This document shows, piece after piece, positions 42,101 through 50,428 of a DNA stretch of 64,000 nt. A program made the position numbers and the translations under genes. The notes beneath the pieces are model-generated. The model was not told the origin of the DNA. It did not search any database and was given only the letters and a program-made list of their open reading frames with translations. How positions within the stretch are numbered: the first letter of the stretch is position 1; every line of letters begins with the position of its first letter. Source of the stretch: Gudongella sp034006985 (lineage in GTDB: Bacteria; Bacillota; Clostridia; Tissierellales; Tissierellaceae); contig JAVERT010000002.1 of assembly GCA_034006985.1 (NCBI GenBank), forward strand, positions 168,340 to 232,339, read 5' to 3'.

Positions 42101-43159
42101 TTAACTCATCTCTTTTTTTAATTGTTCCATAAGTGTTTTTACTGGTATTATACTATCTAATAAATAACCATTTTTACCTATAAATACTAAGCCATTATCT
42201 ACATCGCCTTTTACAGAAGTAATCAAGGCATCTGTAATGCAATAAGGAGTAGTCTTTGGATTACAACCTGATAAGCATCTATAGCAGTGTTTTATATCTT
42301 GCCTTTCTTTGCTAATTCTTTTGATAAATGGGTTTATTATAGCTTGACCGGGCATACCTACAGGGCTATCTATATAATCAATATCTTCTTTTTTTGCAGC
42401 TAGATATTCATTTTTAAAAGCTATATCAGCATCGCATTCGTCAGTTGCAACAAATCTGGTACCCATTTGTACTCCATCTGCTCCTAAATCTAAAAATTCT
42501 TTGATACCGTACCCATCATAAATTCCACCAGCAACTACTATCGGAATTTTTGGACCTTCATCGGGTTGGAATGGTTTCATAGCTTCCATTACTTCTTTTA
42601 GCAATGTCTTTAAATCTTTTTCACTACCGTCAGCTAATTCTTCTTTAGAAAAACCTAAATGTCCTCCTGCTAGTGGCCCTTCTAATATTATAAGATCAGG
42701 TAAACGATTGTATCTTTTCATCCATAATTTGGTGATTACTGCAGCAGCCTTACCTGATGAAACTATAGGTGCTATTTTAGTTAAGCTACCTTTTACTAAT
42801 TCCGGTAAATCTTTTGGCAAACCTGCTCCAGAAATTATCAAATCTATTTTTTCTTCAACTGCTGTTTTAACCATATCAGCATAATTTTCAATTGCAACCA
42901 TAAGGTTTACTCCAATAATTCCATTAGGACTTAGATTTCTAGCTCTTTGGATTTCTTTTTTAAGTGCTCTTATGTTAGCATCTTTTGTTTTGGTATAAAA
43001 ATCCTCTTCTCTAAATCCAATCTGTACTCCTGAGATTACACCAATACCTCCGTTATTTGCTACTGCCGATGCAAGTCCACTAAGAGATACACCAACGCCC
43101 ATGCCTCCTTGAATAATTGGAAGAGTTGTGATTTTATCTCCAATTTTTAACTGTTTCAT
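42101..43159 (-). CDS. NMO/FabK-like FMN oxidoreductase with Cys-rich tail
   Basis: The 352-residue TIM-barrel flavoprotein (PIIQGGMGVGVSLSGLASAVANNGGIGVISG; GPLAGGHLGF; PIVVAGGIYDGYGIKEFLDLGADGVQMGTRF) belongs to the nitronate monooxygenase/enoyl-ACP reductase II superfamily. Near the C-terminus Cys292, Cys295, Cys299 and Cys307 (CYRCLSGCNPKTTPYC) could bind a metal or [4Fe-4S] cluster, which classic FabK lacks. It lies 5 bases after fabZ on the minus strand, so a lipid-related role is possible. AGGAGG ribosome binding site. Confidence 0.82.
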   Translation of the reverse strand: MKQLKIGDKITTLPIIQGGMGVGVSLSGLASAVANNGGIGVISGVQIGFREEDFYTKTKDANIRALKKEIQRARNLSPNGIIGVNLMVAIENYADMVKTAVEEKIDLIISGAGLPKDLPELVKGSLTKIAPIVSSGKAAAVITKLWMKRYNRLPDLIILEGPLAGGHLGFSKEELADGSEKDLKTLLKEVMEAMKPFQPDEGPKIPIVVAGGIYDGYGIKEFLDLGADGVQMGTRFVATDECDADIAFKNEYLAAKKEDIDYIDSPVGMPGQAIINPFIKRISKERQDIKHCYRCLSGCNPKTTPYCITDALITSVKGDVDNGLVFIGKNGYLLDSIIPVKTLMEQLKKEMS

Positions 43160-43164
43160 TTTTA

Positions 43165-43611
43165 TTATTCATCCTCCTTTTTTTCTTCTATTGCAAACAT
43201 AAATTCACCTTCTGCAACGAGTTCATCAGATACATATGCTTTTCCATAACCAATCCCAATCTTGCCTCTTAGTTTGGTAATTTCAACTTCCATTCTAAGT
43301 TGATCTCCAGGTTGTACTATTTTTTTAAATCTGAATTTATTGATACCTGCAAAATATGCTGTGTTTCCCTTAAAACTATCCATAGATAATAAAATAACTG
43401 CTCCAACTTGTGCCATAGTTTCAATTATTAAAACGCCAGGCATAACAGGATTATCTGGGAAATGGCCTGCAAAAAACGGTTCATTTATAGTTACAGACTT
43501 ATATCCTACACCACTTTTGCCATCTTCAAGAACTTCGACCTTATCGACAAATAAAAATGGTTGTCTATGAGGAATTATCTTCATAATTTGCGATATATTA
43601 TAAGTTTTCAA
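43165..43611 (-). CDS. fabZ: 3-hydroxyacyl-ACP dehydratase FabZ
   Basis: FabZ dehydrates beta-hydroxyacyl-ACP in the elongation cycle. The 148-residue hot-dog protein has IMKIIPHRQPFLFVDKV and the catalytic HFPDNPVMPGVLIIETMAQ segment (His near residue 49, Glu in IIETMAQ). It is divergent from fabH and shares the intergenic control region, and it leads the minus-strand pair. Confidence 0.95.
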   Translation of the reverse strand: MKTYNISQIMKIIPHRQPFLFVDKVEVLEDGKSGVGYKSVTINEPFFAGHFPDNPVMPGVLIIETMAQVGAVILLSMDSFKGNTAYFAGINKFRFKKIVQPGDQLRMEVEITKLRGKIGIGYGKAYVSDELVAEGEFMFAIEEKKEDE

Positions 43612-43682
43612 TGATTTGTCACCTCCAGTTTAGTATGAAAATAAATAAAATATTGATTAAATTTGGTTTTTCATTTATACTG

Positions 43683-43711
43683 ATATTAAGTTTGCATGTA
43701 CCTATAGTCAA
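43683..43711 (-). promoter_or_regulatory. Promoter of fabZ (minus strand)
   Basis: On the minus strand TTGACT (43711-43706), a 17-base spacer, and TAATAT (43688-43683). The spacer next to the -10 contains TGCAAACT (plus-strand AGTTTGCA, 43689-43696). Confidence 0.7.
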
Positions 43712-43742
43712 TCATAATTGAAAAACATCCACTTTGCAAACT
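43689..43742. promoter_or_regulatory. Mirrored AGTTTGCA / TGCAAACT motifs between fabZ and fabH
   Basis: AGTTTGCA at 43689-43696 and TGCAAACT at 43735-43742 are exact inverse copies. The first lies in the fabZ promoter; the second overlaps a TTGCAA -35-like box (43734-43739) with a weak -10 (GATTAT) 18 bases on, toward fabH. They resemble half-sites of the FabT-type AGTTTGA dyad, suggesting one regulator controls both directions. Confidence 0.4.
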
Positions 43743-43797
43743 AAAATTATTGGGATTGATTATAACATTTTTATTTAGTAAATATGGAGGTGGTTAA

Positions 43798-44805
43798 TTG
43801 AATAAAATATCAGTTGGGATTACAGGGATTGGCAGTTTCGTACCCGATAATATCCTCACTAACGATGACCTGTCAAGGATTGTGGATACAAATGATGAAT
43901 GGATTGTATCTAGAACGGGGATTAGGGAAAGAAGAATAGCAGATAAAGAATCTGCAACCTCTGACTTAGCAACTATTGCGGCACAAAGATCTTTAGATGA
44001 TGCCAAAATAAGTGCAGAAGATTTAGATTTGATTGTTGTTGCTACTGCAACACCAGATTACTTATTCCCATCTACAGCAGCAATGGTACAGAAAAACCTA
44101 GGTGCGAAAAAGGCAGCTGCTTTTGATATTAGTGTTGGTTGTTCAGGTTTTAATTATGGACTTATCGTAGGTGCCAATTTTATACAAACAGGAATGTATA
44201 AAAAAGTATTGGTGATAGGTGCAGAAACTCTGTCAAAGGTAGTAGATTGGGAAGATAGAAATACGTGTGTGTTGTTTGGAGATGGAGCAGGAGCGTGTGT
44301 GTTGGAACCATGTGACGAAAGTTTTGGAATACTTTCTTCAGAGCTTGGGTCAGATGGTGTCAATGGAGATGTTTTAATTATTCCTGCAGGTGGATCGAAG
44401 ATACCTGCATCAAAGGAATCCGTTGAACAAAAGCTTCATACCATTAGGATGGATGGTAAGGAAGTATTTAAGTTTGCAGTACGAGTAATGGAAAAATCTT
44501 CTTTGGAGGTCTTGAAAAGAGCAGGACTAGAAAAAGAGGATATAGATTTTTTAGTTCCTCATCAGGCAAACACGAGAATTATCGATGCAGCAATGAAAAA
44601 ATTGAAGTTAAGTAGAGAAAAAATACAAGTAAATCTTGATAGGTACGGAAATACTTCCGCTGCCTCAATTCCTGTTGCTCTAGATGAAGCTGTAAGAGAA
44701 AATAAAATAAAAAAAGGCGACAATGTTTTATTAGTTGCATTTGGCGCTGGATTATCTTGGGCTTCTTTAGTTATAAAATGGAATAAGGAGGCTAGAGATG
44801 TATAA
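43798..44805 (+). CDS. fabH: 3-oxoacyl-ACP synthase III (FabH)
   Basis: FabH condenses acyl-CoA with malonyl-ACP to start fatty acid synthesis; in species making branched-chain acyl-CoA it sets chain type. The 335 residues carry the triad Cys115 (SVGCSGFNY), His (VPHQAN) and Asn (YGNTSAASIP). TTG start after GGAGGTGG. It opens the plus-strand fab operon and overlaps fabK by 8 bases. Isobutyryl- or isovaleryl-CoA from the VOR enzyme upstream could be its primer (inference). Confidence 0.95.
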   Translation: MNKISVGITGIGSFVPDNILTNDDLSRIVDTNDEWIVSRTGIRERRIADKESATSDLATIAAQRSLDDAKISAEDLDLIVVATATPDYLFPSTAAMVQKNLGAKKAAAFDISVGCSGFNYGLIVGANFIQTGMYKKVLVIGAETLSKVVDWEDRNTCVLFGDGAGACVLEPCDESFGILSSELGSDGVNGDVLIIPAGGSKIPASKESVEQKLHTIRMDGKEVFKFAVRVMEKSSLEVLKRAGLEKEDIDFLVPHQANTRIIDAAMKKLKLSREKIQVNLDRYGNTSAASIPVALDEAVRENKIKKGDNVLLVAFGAGLSWASLVIKWNKEARDV

Positions 44806-45748
44806 TTCAAGATTATTAGAACTTCTTAATATAAAATATCCAATTATTCAAGGTGGAATGGCATGGGTTGCAACAAGCGAATTAGCAGCAGCTGTATCAG
44901 AAGCTGGCGGACTTGGAATAGTTGCAGCAGGAAATGCACCAGGAAGTGTTATAAGAGAAGAAATAAGAAAAGTAAAGACAATGACAAATAAATCATTTGG
45001 CGTAAATATAATGTTATTATCTCCATTTGTAGATGAGATAGTCGATATTGTATGTGAAGAAGGAGTGCCAGTAGTTACGACAGGAGCTGGTAATCCAGGT
45101 AAATATTTAGAAAGATTTAAACAACATAATATAAAGGTTATCCCGGTAGTGCCAAGTGTAGCTTTAGCTAAAAGATTGGAAAAGCAAGGTGTGGATGCTT
45201 TAATTGCAGAGGGTACTGAAGCGGGAGGTCATATTGGAGAATTAACAACAATGGCACTTGTACCTCAAGTAGTTGATGCAGTTAATATTCCAGTTATTGC
45301 AGCTGGTGGTATTGGAGATGGCAGAGGATTTTTAGCGGCACTAGCACTAGGAGCAGAAGGAGTTCAATTGGGAACTAGATTTGTGTGTTCTATAGAAGCT
45401 AAAGTTCATGATAATTATAAAGAAAAGATATTATCTTCAAAAGATAGAGATGCAATTGTAACGGGAAGAACTACAGGACATCCTGTAAGAGTAATAAAGA
45501 ATAGATTTACAAAAGAATTTTTGGAATTAGAAAAACAGAATACTCCACCTGAAGTACTTGAAAGAGAAGGTGCGGGGAAACTTAGATTGGCAGTAGTTGA
45601 TGGAGATGTGGATAATGGTTCTATAATGTCTGGGCAAATAGCAGGAATGATAATTGATATAAAAAGTTGCAAAGATATATTAGTAGATATTATAAATGAA
45701 GCTGATACCCTACTTCAAACCCTAAATAAAAGTAAAGGGGTTGAATAG
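44798..45748 (+). CDS. fabK: Enoyl-ACP reductase II (FabK)
   Basis: FabK is an FMN enzyme for the last step of each elongation cycle, replacing FabI. The 316-residue product shows PIIQGGMAWVATSELAAAVSEAGGLGIVAAG, TTGAGNPGKYL, the His-containing TEAGGHIGELTT and AAGGIGDGRGFLAALALGAEGVQLGTRF. Start ATG 44798 follows AAGGAGG and lies within fabH. No fabI is visible, so this is the likely enoyl reductase of the pathway. Confidence 0.94.
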   Translation: MYNSRLLELLNIKYPIIQGGMAWVATSELAAAVSEAGGLGIVAAGNAPGSVIREEIRKVKTMTNKSFGVNIMLLSPFVDEIVDIVCEEGVPVVTTGAGNPGKYLERFKQHNIKVIPVVPSVALAKRLEKQGVDALIAEGTEAGGHIGELTTMALVPQVVDAVNIPVIAAGGIGDGRGFLAALALGAEGVQLGTRFVCSIEAKVHDNYKEKILSSKDRDAIVTGRTTGHPVRVIKNRFTKEFLELEKQNTPPEVLEREGAGKLRLAVVDGDVDNGSIMSGQIAGMIIDIKSCKDILVDIINEADTLLQTLNKSKGVE

Positions 45749-45749
45749 G

Positions 45750-46703
45750 ATGAATAAAAAAGCCTTTTTATTTCCAGGTCAAGGTGCTCAGCATATAGGT
45801 ATGGGAATGGATTTTTATAATCAAATTAAAGAAGCTAAAATGGTTTTTGAAGAAGCTGATGACACATTAAAGTCTGATTTAAGTGGATTAATATTTAATG
45901 GAAATGAAGAAGAACTTAAAAAAACTGAGAATACTCAACCTGCAATTTTAACTGCAAGTATTGCAATGCTAAGAGCACTTGAAAAAGAAGGAATAGATTG
46001 TGATTATACAGCAGGATTAAGCCTAGGAGAGTATAGCTCATTAGTAAAAAGCAAATCAATCTTATTTAGTGATGCACTTACAATAGTAAGGCAACGAGGT
46101 CGATTTATGCAAGAAGCAGTACCGCAGGGTTTAGGTGGGATGATGGCACTACTAGGATTATCTAGAGATAAATTACCAGAGTTACTATTGAAAACTAAAG
46201 ATTATGGAATTGTTGAGGTTGCTAATTACAATAGCCCAGATCAAATTGTTATATCGGGTGAGTTAAAGGGCTTAAGCAGAGCTAGTAAAATAGCATTAGA
46301 ATTAGGAGCTAAAAAGTGCGTAGAACTTCCGGTTAGTGCACCCTTTCACTCATCACTTTTAAAACCAGCTGGCGAGAGACTAAAGAGTGAACTAGAGAAG
46401 ATACAAATAGCTAGTTTCGAAAAGAGAGTAGTAACAAATGTTGATGGACAAGTTATTTTAGATAAATCAGACCTAATTCAAAAGCTAGTAGACCAAGTTT
46501 CTAATTCAGTAATGTGGCAACAGTCAATAGAATATATGATAGATGATGGAGTAGATACATTTATTGAAATAGGACCAGGAAAGTCACTTACAGGATTTGT
46601 AAAGCGGATAGGGAAATCTTTAAAAAGAGATGTAAAAGCTATTTCTATGTCAGACGTAGACAGTTTCCACAATGTTCTAGAATCTATAAATAAGGGGGCA
46701 TAG
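45750..46703 (+). CDS. fabD: Malonyl-CoA:ACP transacylase FabD
   Basis: FabD loads malonate onto ACP. The 317-residue product has AFLFPGQGAQHIGMG, the active-site Ser91 in GLSLGEYSSL, and His in VSAPFHSSLL. ATG 45750 is favoured over TTG 45741, because AAAGGGG ends just at the TTG. It lies between fabK and fabG with 1-2 base gaps. Confidence 0.95.
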   Translation: MNKKAFLFPGQGAQHIGMGMDFYNQIKEAKMVFEEADDTLKSDLSGLIFNGNEEELKKTENTQPAILTASIAMLRALEKEGIDCDYTAGLSLGEYSSLVKSKSILFSDALTIVRQRGRFMQEAVPQGLGGMMALLGLSRDKLPELLLKTKDYGIVEVANYNSPDQIVISGELKGLSRASKIALELGAKKCVELPVSAPFHSSLLKPAGERLKSELEKIQIASFEKRVVTNVDGQVILDKSDLIQKLVDQVSNSVMWQQSIEYMIDDGVDTFIEIGPGKSLTGFVKRIGKSLKRDVKAISMSDVDSFHNVLESINKGA

Positions 46704-46705
46704 AG

Positions 46706-47443
46706 ATGGATAAAAAGATTGCATTGATAACAGGTGCTAGCAGAGGGATTGGCAAAGAAATTGCACTCGCACTAGCAAAAGAAGGATACGATATTGCTTT
46801 GAGCTATAATAGCAATAAAGAAATGGCAGAATTAGTTCGTTCTGAAATAGAAGTATTAGGTTCAAAGGCAATTGCTATAAAAGCGGATGTAAGCTCTAAA
46901 GAAGAAGTTGATAATATGATAAAGCTTATAGCAGATGAACTTGGAACTGTGGATATTTTAGTAAATAATGCTGGAATAACTAAGGATAATTTACTTATCA
47001 GAATGAGTGAAGAGGATTGGGATGATGTTATAACAGTAAATTTAAAATCTGCTTTTCTAACTACTAAAGCTGTAGCTCGATCTATGATGAAAAAAAGATA
47101 TGGTAAAATAATAAACTTATCTTCAGTAGTAGGAATTATGGGGAATGCAGGTCAGGCAAACTATTCAGCATCAAAAGCTGGATTAATTGGATTTACTAAG
47201 TCAATTGCTAAAGAGTTAGCCGGGCGAGGTATTAGAGTAAATGCCATAGCACCAGGATTTGTATCAACAGATATGACAAATGCTCTTTCTGATGAAGTAA
47301 GAGAAAACATGATAAAGGAAATACCACTTGGATATTTTGCGAGTCCAAAAGAAATTAGTGATTTAGTAGTTTTTTTAGCAAGTGAAAAATCTGACTATAT
47401 AACTGGTCAGGTAATAGAAATAGATGGTGGAATGAATATATAA
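46706..47443 (+). CDS. fabG: 3-oxoacyl-ACP reductase FabG
   Basis: FabG is the NADPH-dependent short-chain dehydrogenase of the elongation cycle. The 245-residue product has TGASRGIGKEIA (nucleotide loop), NNAGIT, the Ser-Tyr-Lys catalytic set (INLSSVVG...NYSASKAG) and IAPGFVSTDMT. AGGGGG ribosome binding site overlaps the fabD end. It is followed by acpP after 33 bases. Confidence 0.96.
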   Translation: MDKKIALITGASRGIGKEIALALAKEGYDIALSYNSNKEMAELVRSEIEVLGSKAIAIKADVSSKEEVDNMIKLIADELGTVDILVNNAGITKDNLLIRMSEEDWDDVITVNLKSAFLTTKAVARSMMKKRYGKIINLSSVVGIMGNAGQANYSASKAGLIGFTKSIAKELAGRGIRVNAIAPGFVSTDMTNALSDEVRENMIKEIPLGYFASPKEISDLVVFLASEKSDYITGQVIEIDGGMNI

Positions 47444-47476
47444 AAAATAAACATAAAATTAAAGGAGGAAACAAAA

Positions 47477-47713
47477 ATGGTAATGGTATTTGATAAAGTA
47501 AAAGAAATTATTGCAGAACAATTGGATGTAGATGTAGAGGTAATTAAAGCGGAGACTTCTCTAATGAAGGATTTAGAGGCAGATTCACTTGATGCAGTTG
47601 AAATTATGATGGCTCTAGAAGATGAGTTCGAAATCGAAGTTCCTGATGATGTTGCTGAAGGATTTAAGAATATTGGAGAGATAGTTAAGTACGTAGAATC
47701 AAAAATAGCATAA
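47477..47713 (+). CDS. acpP: Acyl carrier protein
   Basis: ACP carries growing acyl chains on phosphopantetheine. The acidic 78-residue protein has the attachment Ser37 in EADSLDAVEIMMALEDEF. The ATG at 47477 is well spaced from AAAGGAGG; a second in-frame ATG at 47483 is possible but closer to the family's usual N-terminus by only two residues. It lies between fabG and fabF. Confidence 0.96.
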   Translation: MVMVFDKVKEIIAEQLDVDVEVIKAETSLMKDLEADSLDAVEIMMALEDEFEIEVPDDVAEGFKNIGEIVKYVESKIA

Positions 47714-47732
47714 GTAAAAGAGAGGTGTCTAG

Positions 47733-48965
47733 ATGAAAAGAGTTGTTGTAACAGGTCTTGGAGCCATATCACCTTTAGGAAATACTAAGGATGAGCTATG
47801 GGATGGATTAATAAATGGGAAGTGTGGAATAGGTTATATAACTAAGTTTGACCCTATAGATCATGATGTAAAGATTGCAGCTGAGGTAAAGAATTTTGAT
47901 CCTGCATTGTATATGGAGAAAAAAGAAGCTAAGAGAATGGACTTATTTTCACAATATGCAGTAGCAGCTTCTAAACAGGCTATTGAGGATGGAAATGTAA
48001 ATCTAGGAGAGTTAGATTTAGAGAGAATAGGAACAATTATTGGATCAGGGATAGGTGGTATAGCTACATTAGAAGCAGAAAAAGAAAAAATGGAATTGAA
48101 AGGACCAGGAAGAATAAGTCCATTGTTTATTCCTATGATGATAACAAATATGGCAGCTGGCCAGGTATCTATGAATTTAGGTTTGAAGGGTTCATCTATG
48201 ACAATAACTACAGCTTGTGCATCAGCAACGCACGCAATAGGTGAAGCCTTCAGAAGTATAAAATTTGGATATCAAGATATGATAGTTACAGGAGGAACTG
48301 AAAGTTCAATAACCAAGCTTTCAGTTGCTGGATTTACTGCCATGAAAGCACTATCAACTAGAAATGAGTCTCCCCAAACTTCAAGTAGACCATTTGATAA
48401 AGAACGAGACGGATTTATTATGGGAGAGGGCTCAGGTATAATAATACTAGAGGAATTGGAACACGCTCTAAAAAGGGGTGCAAAGATATATGCAGAGTTA
48501 GTAGGATATGGCTCAACCTCGGATGCATTCCATATTACTCAACCAGATCCTGAGGCTAAAGGAGCTAGTAAATCAATGCAACTAGCTATATCTGAAGCAG
48601 GGATACAAAAAGAAGAAGTAGATTATATCAATGCACATGGTACAAGTACTTATTTCAATGATAAGCTTGAATCTCTTGCAATTGAAACTGTATTTGGTGA
48701 ATATGCAAAAGATATAAATATAAGTTCAACAAAGTCAATGACAGGACATTTGCTTGGAGCAGCAGGTGGAGTAGAGGCAATAGCAACCGTATTATCTATA
48801 AAGAATAATATAATACCACCTACAATAAATTATAATACTCCTGATGAAGAGTGCAGACTTAATTATACTCCTAATAAAGCTGTTAATAGAGAAGTTGATT
48901 ATGCAATGTCAAATTCCTTGGGATTTGGCGGACATAATGCAAGTATATTATTTAAAAAGTATTAA
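47733..48965 (+). CDS. fabF: 3-oxoacyl-ACP synthase II (FabF)
   Basis: FabF performs the condensing step of elongation. The 410-residue product has the active Cys162 in TTACASATHAIG, His in NAHGTSTYFND and the KSMTGHLLGAAGGVEA segment, ending SLGFGGHNASILF. AGAGGTG ribosome binding site. It closes the fab operon; acetyl-CoA carboxylase genes are not in this cluster. Confidence 0.96.
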   Translation: MKRVVVTGLGAISPLGNTKDELWDGLINGKCGIGYITKFDPIDHDVKIAAEVKNFDPALYMEKKEAKRMDLFSQYAVAASKQAIEDGNVNLGELDLERIGTIIGSGIGGIATLEAEKEKMELKGPGRISPLFIPMMITNMAAGQVSMNLGLKGSSMTITTACASATHAIGEAFRSIKFGYQDMIVTGGTESSITKLSVAGFTAMKALSTRNESPQTSSRPFDKERDGFIMGEGSGIIILEELEHALKRGAKIYAELVGYGSTSDAFHITQPDPEAKGASKSMQLAISEAGIQKEEVDYINAHGTSTYFNDKLESLAIETVFGEYAKDINISSTKSMTGHLLGAAGGVEAIATVLSIKNNIIPPTINYNTPDEECRLNYTPNKAVNREVDYAMSNSLGFGGHNASILFKKY

Positions 48966-48978
48966 TATAGAAACAAAG

Positions 48979-49012
48979 AAAGTCACTAATGAAATATTTA
49001 GTGGCTTTTATT
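48979..49012 (+). terminator. Intrinsic terminator after fabF
   Basis: AAAGTCACTAA and TTAGTGGCTTT pair over 11 bp (one G-T) with an 8-base loop, followed by TATTG. Confidence 0.75.
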
Positions 49013-49032
49013 GTTCTAGTCTTTCCATTTTA

Positions 49033-49041
49033 TGCTATAAT
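49033..49041 (+). promoter_or_regulatory. Extended -10 promoter of the CCA/poly(A) polymerase operon
   Basis: TGCTATAAT with TTGTTC 19 bases upstream of the hexamer; extended -10 type. The start codon is 25 bases further on. Confidence 0.55.
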
Positions 49042-49065
49042 TATAAGTATTAAACGGAGGATAAT

Positions 49066-50409
49066 ATGAAGATACTTATGCCGAATTATGTTAATATTAT
49101 TATTGAAAAATTAATAAAAAATGGGTTTAGAGCCTATTTAGTTGGAGGTAGTGTAAGGGATACGCTCTTGAATAAACAACCAAATGATTATGATATAACT
49201 ACATCAGCTACACCAAAACAAATAATTGAACTATTTAGTGAGTTTAAAACATTAGAGATAGGCAAAGAATTTGGAACCATTGTTATTATACAAGATGAAG
49301 GTGGAGTAGAAGTAACATCCTTTAGGCAGGATAATATATATGAAGATGGTAGAAGGCCAAGTAGTGTAGTATTTACAGAAGATTTAATGCTAGATTTAAA
49401 ACGAAGAGATTTTACGATTAATTCGATGGCATACAATGAGGATGAGGGTTTAATTGATCCATTTGATGGGTTTAAGGATTTAAAAAAGAAGTTAATTAGG
49501 ACAGTGGGAAATCCAATCGAGAGACTCAGTGAAGATTATCTTAGAATTTTAAGAGCAGTTAGGTTTGCTTGCCAATTAGATTTTTTAATAGATTTAGAGA
49601 CATCTAATGCTTGTAGCAAACTTTCATCTAACTTAGCTATTATCAGTACTGAAAGGATTAGAGATGAGTTATTTAAAATCTTATTATCAGAGAAGCCTTC
49701 AAGAGGTTTTTTGTTGATGAGAGAAATGGGAATTTTAAAACAAGTTATACCAGAACTTATGCCTGCAATTGGGTTTGACCAGAGAAATCCTTATCACGAT
49801 AGATCAGTGTTTCAACACACCCTTAAAGTTATGGACAATACACCTAAGATTCTTAATGTAAGACTTGCCGCTTTATTGCATGATATTGGTAAACCTTATA
49901 CATTTACAATGGACACTAAAGGAATAGGGCACTTTTATGGTCATGATAAAGCAAGTGCTAAAATTGGAAGAGAAATATTACTGAGATTAAACTGTTCTAC
50001 TGACTTAATGGAGTCAACATTAAATCTAATTAAAGAACACATGGTTCATCACCCAGATTTAAAGAGAAAAGGGTTAAAGAGGCAGCTACAAAGAATTGGA
50101 GAGGAACAAATAGAAAATCTTATATATTTACAGATAGCAGATAGATTAAGTAAAAGTGGTGCTAAAGATATTTCAAGTCTAGAGGCTAAAAGAAGAGAAG
50201 TAAGGTCAATACTAGAATCTAAAGAACCATTTTCAAGAAAACACTTGGCAATTGATGGAGAGGATTTAATTAATTTAGGCTTTAAAGAGGGTAGAATTAT
50301 TGGAGAGATTCTTGATTTTTTATTAAACTGTGTGATAGATGATTCAAGTTTAAATACAAAGAAAAAACTTAAGGAGATTGTTAAAAATAAATATCCGCTA
50401 CAATATTAA
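49066..50409 (+). CDS. CCA tRNA nucleotidyltransferase / poly(A) polymerase family with HD domain
   Basis: The enzyme adds or repairs the 3' CCA of tRNA. The 447 residues show the nucleotidyltransferase head AYLVGGSVRDTLLNKQPNDYDITTSA (two catalytic Asp), VTSFRQDN, RRDFTINSMAYN, RRLSEDYLRILRAVRFA-type neck and an HD domain LAALLHDIGKPYTF...GHDKASAKIG. ACGGAGG ribosome binding site. The tRNA gene in this window encodes its CCA, so the enzyme would mainly repair. First of a three-gene unit with glmM and DegV. Confidence 0.9.
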   Translation: MKILMPNYVNIIIEKLIKNGFRAYLVGGSVRDTLLNKQPNDYDITTSATPKQIIELFSEFKTLEIGKEFGTIVIIQDEGGVEVTSFRQDNIYEDGRRPSSVVFTEDLMLDLKRRDFTINSMAYNEDEGLIDPFDGFKDLKKKLIRTVGNPIERLSEDYLRILRAVRFACQLDFLIDLETSNACSKLSSNLAIISTERIRDELFKILLSEKPSRGFLLMREMGILKQVIPELMPAIGFDQRNPYHDRSVFQHTLKVMDNTPKILNVRLAALLHDIGKPYTFTMDTKGIGHFYGHDKASAKIGREILLRLNCSTDLMESTLNLIKEHMVHHPDLKRKGLKRQLQRIGEEQIENLIYLQIADRLSKSGAKDISSLEAKRREVRSILESKEPFSRKHLAIDGEDLINLGFKEGRIIGEILDFLLNCVIDDSSLNTKKKLKEIVKNKYPLQY

Positions 50410-50428
50410 AAAAGAGGGAGGAAGCTAA

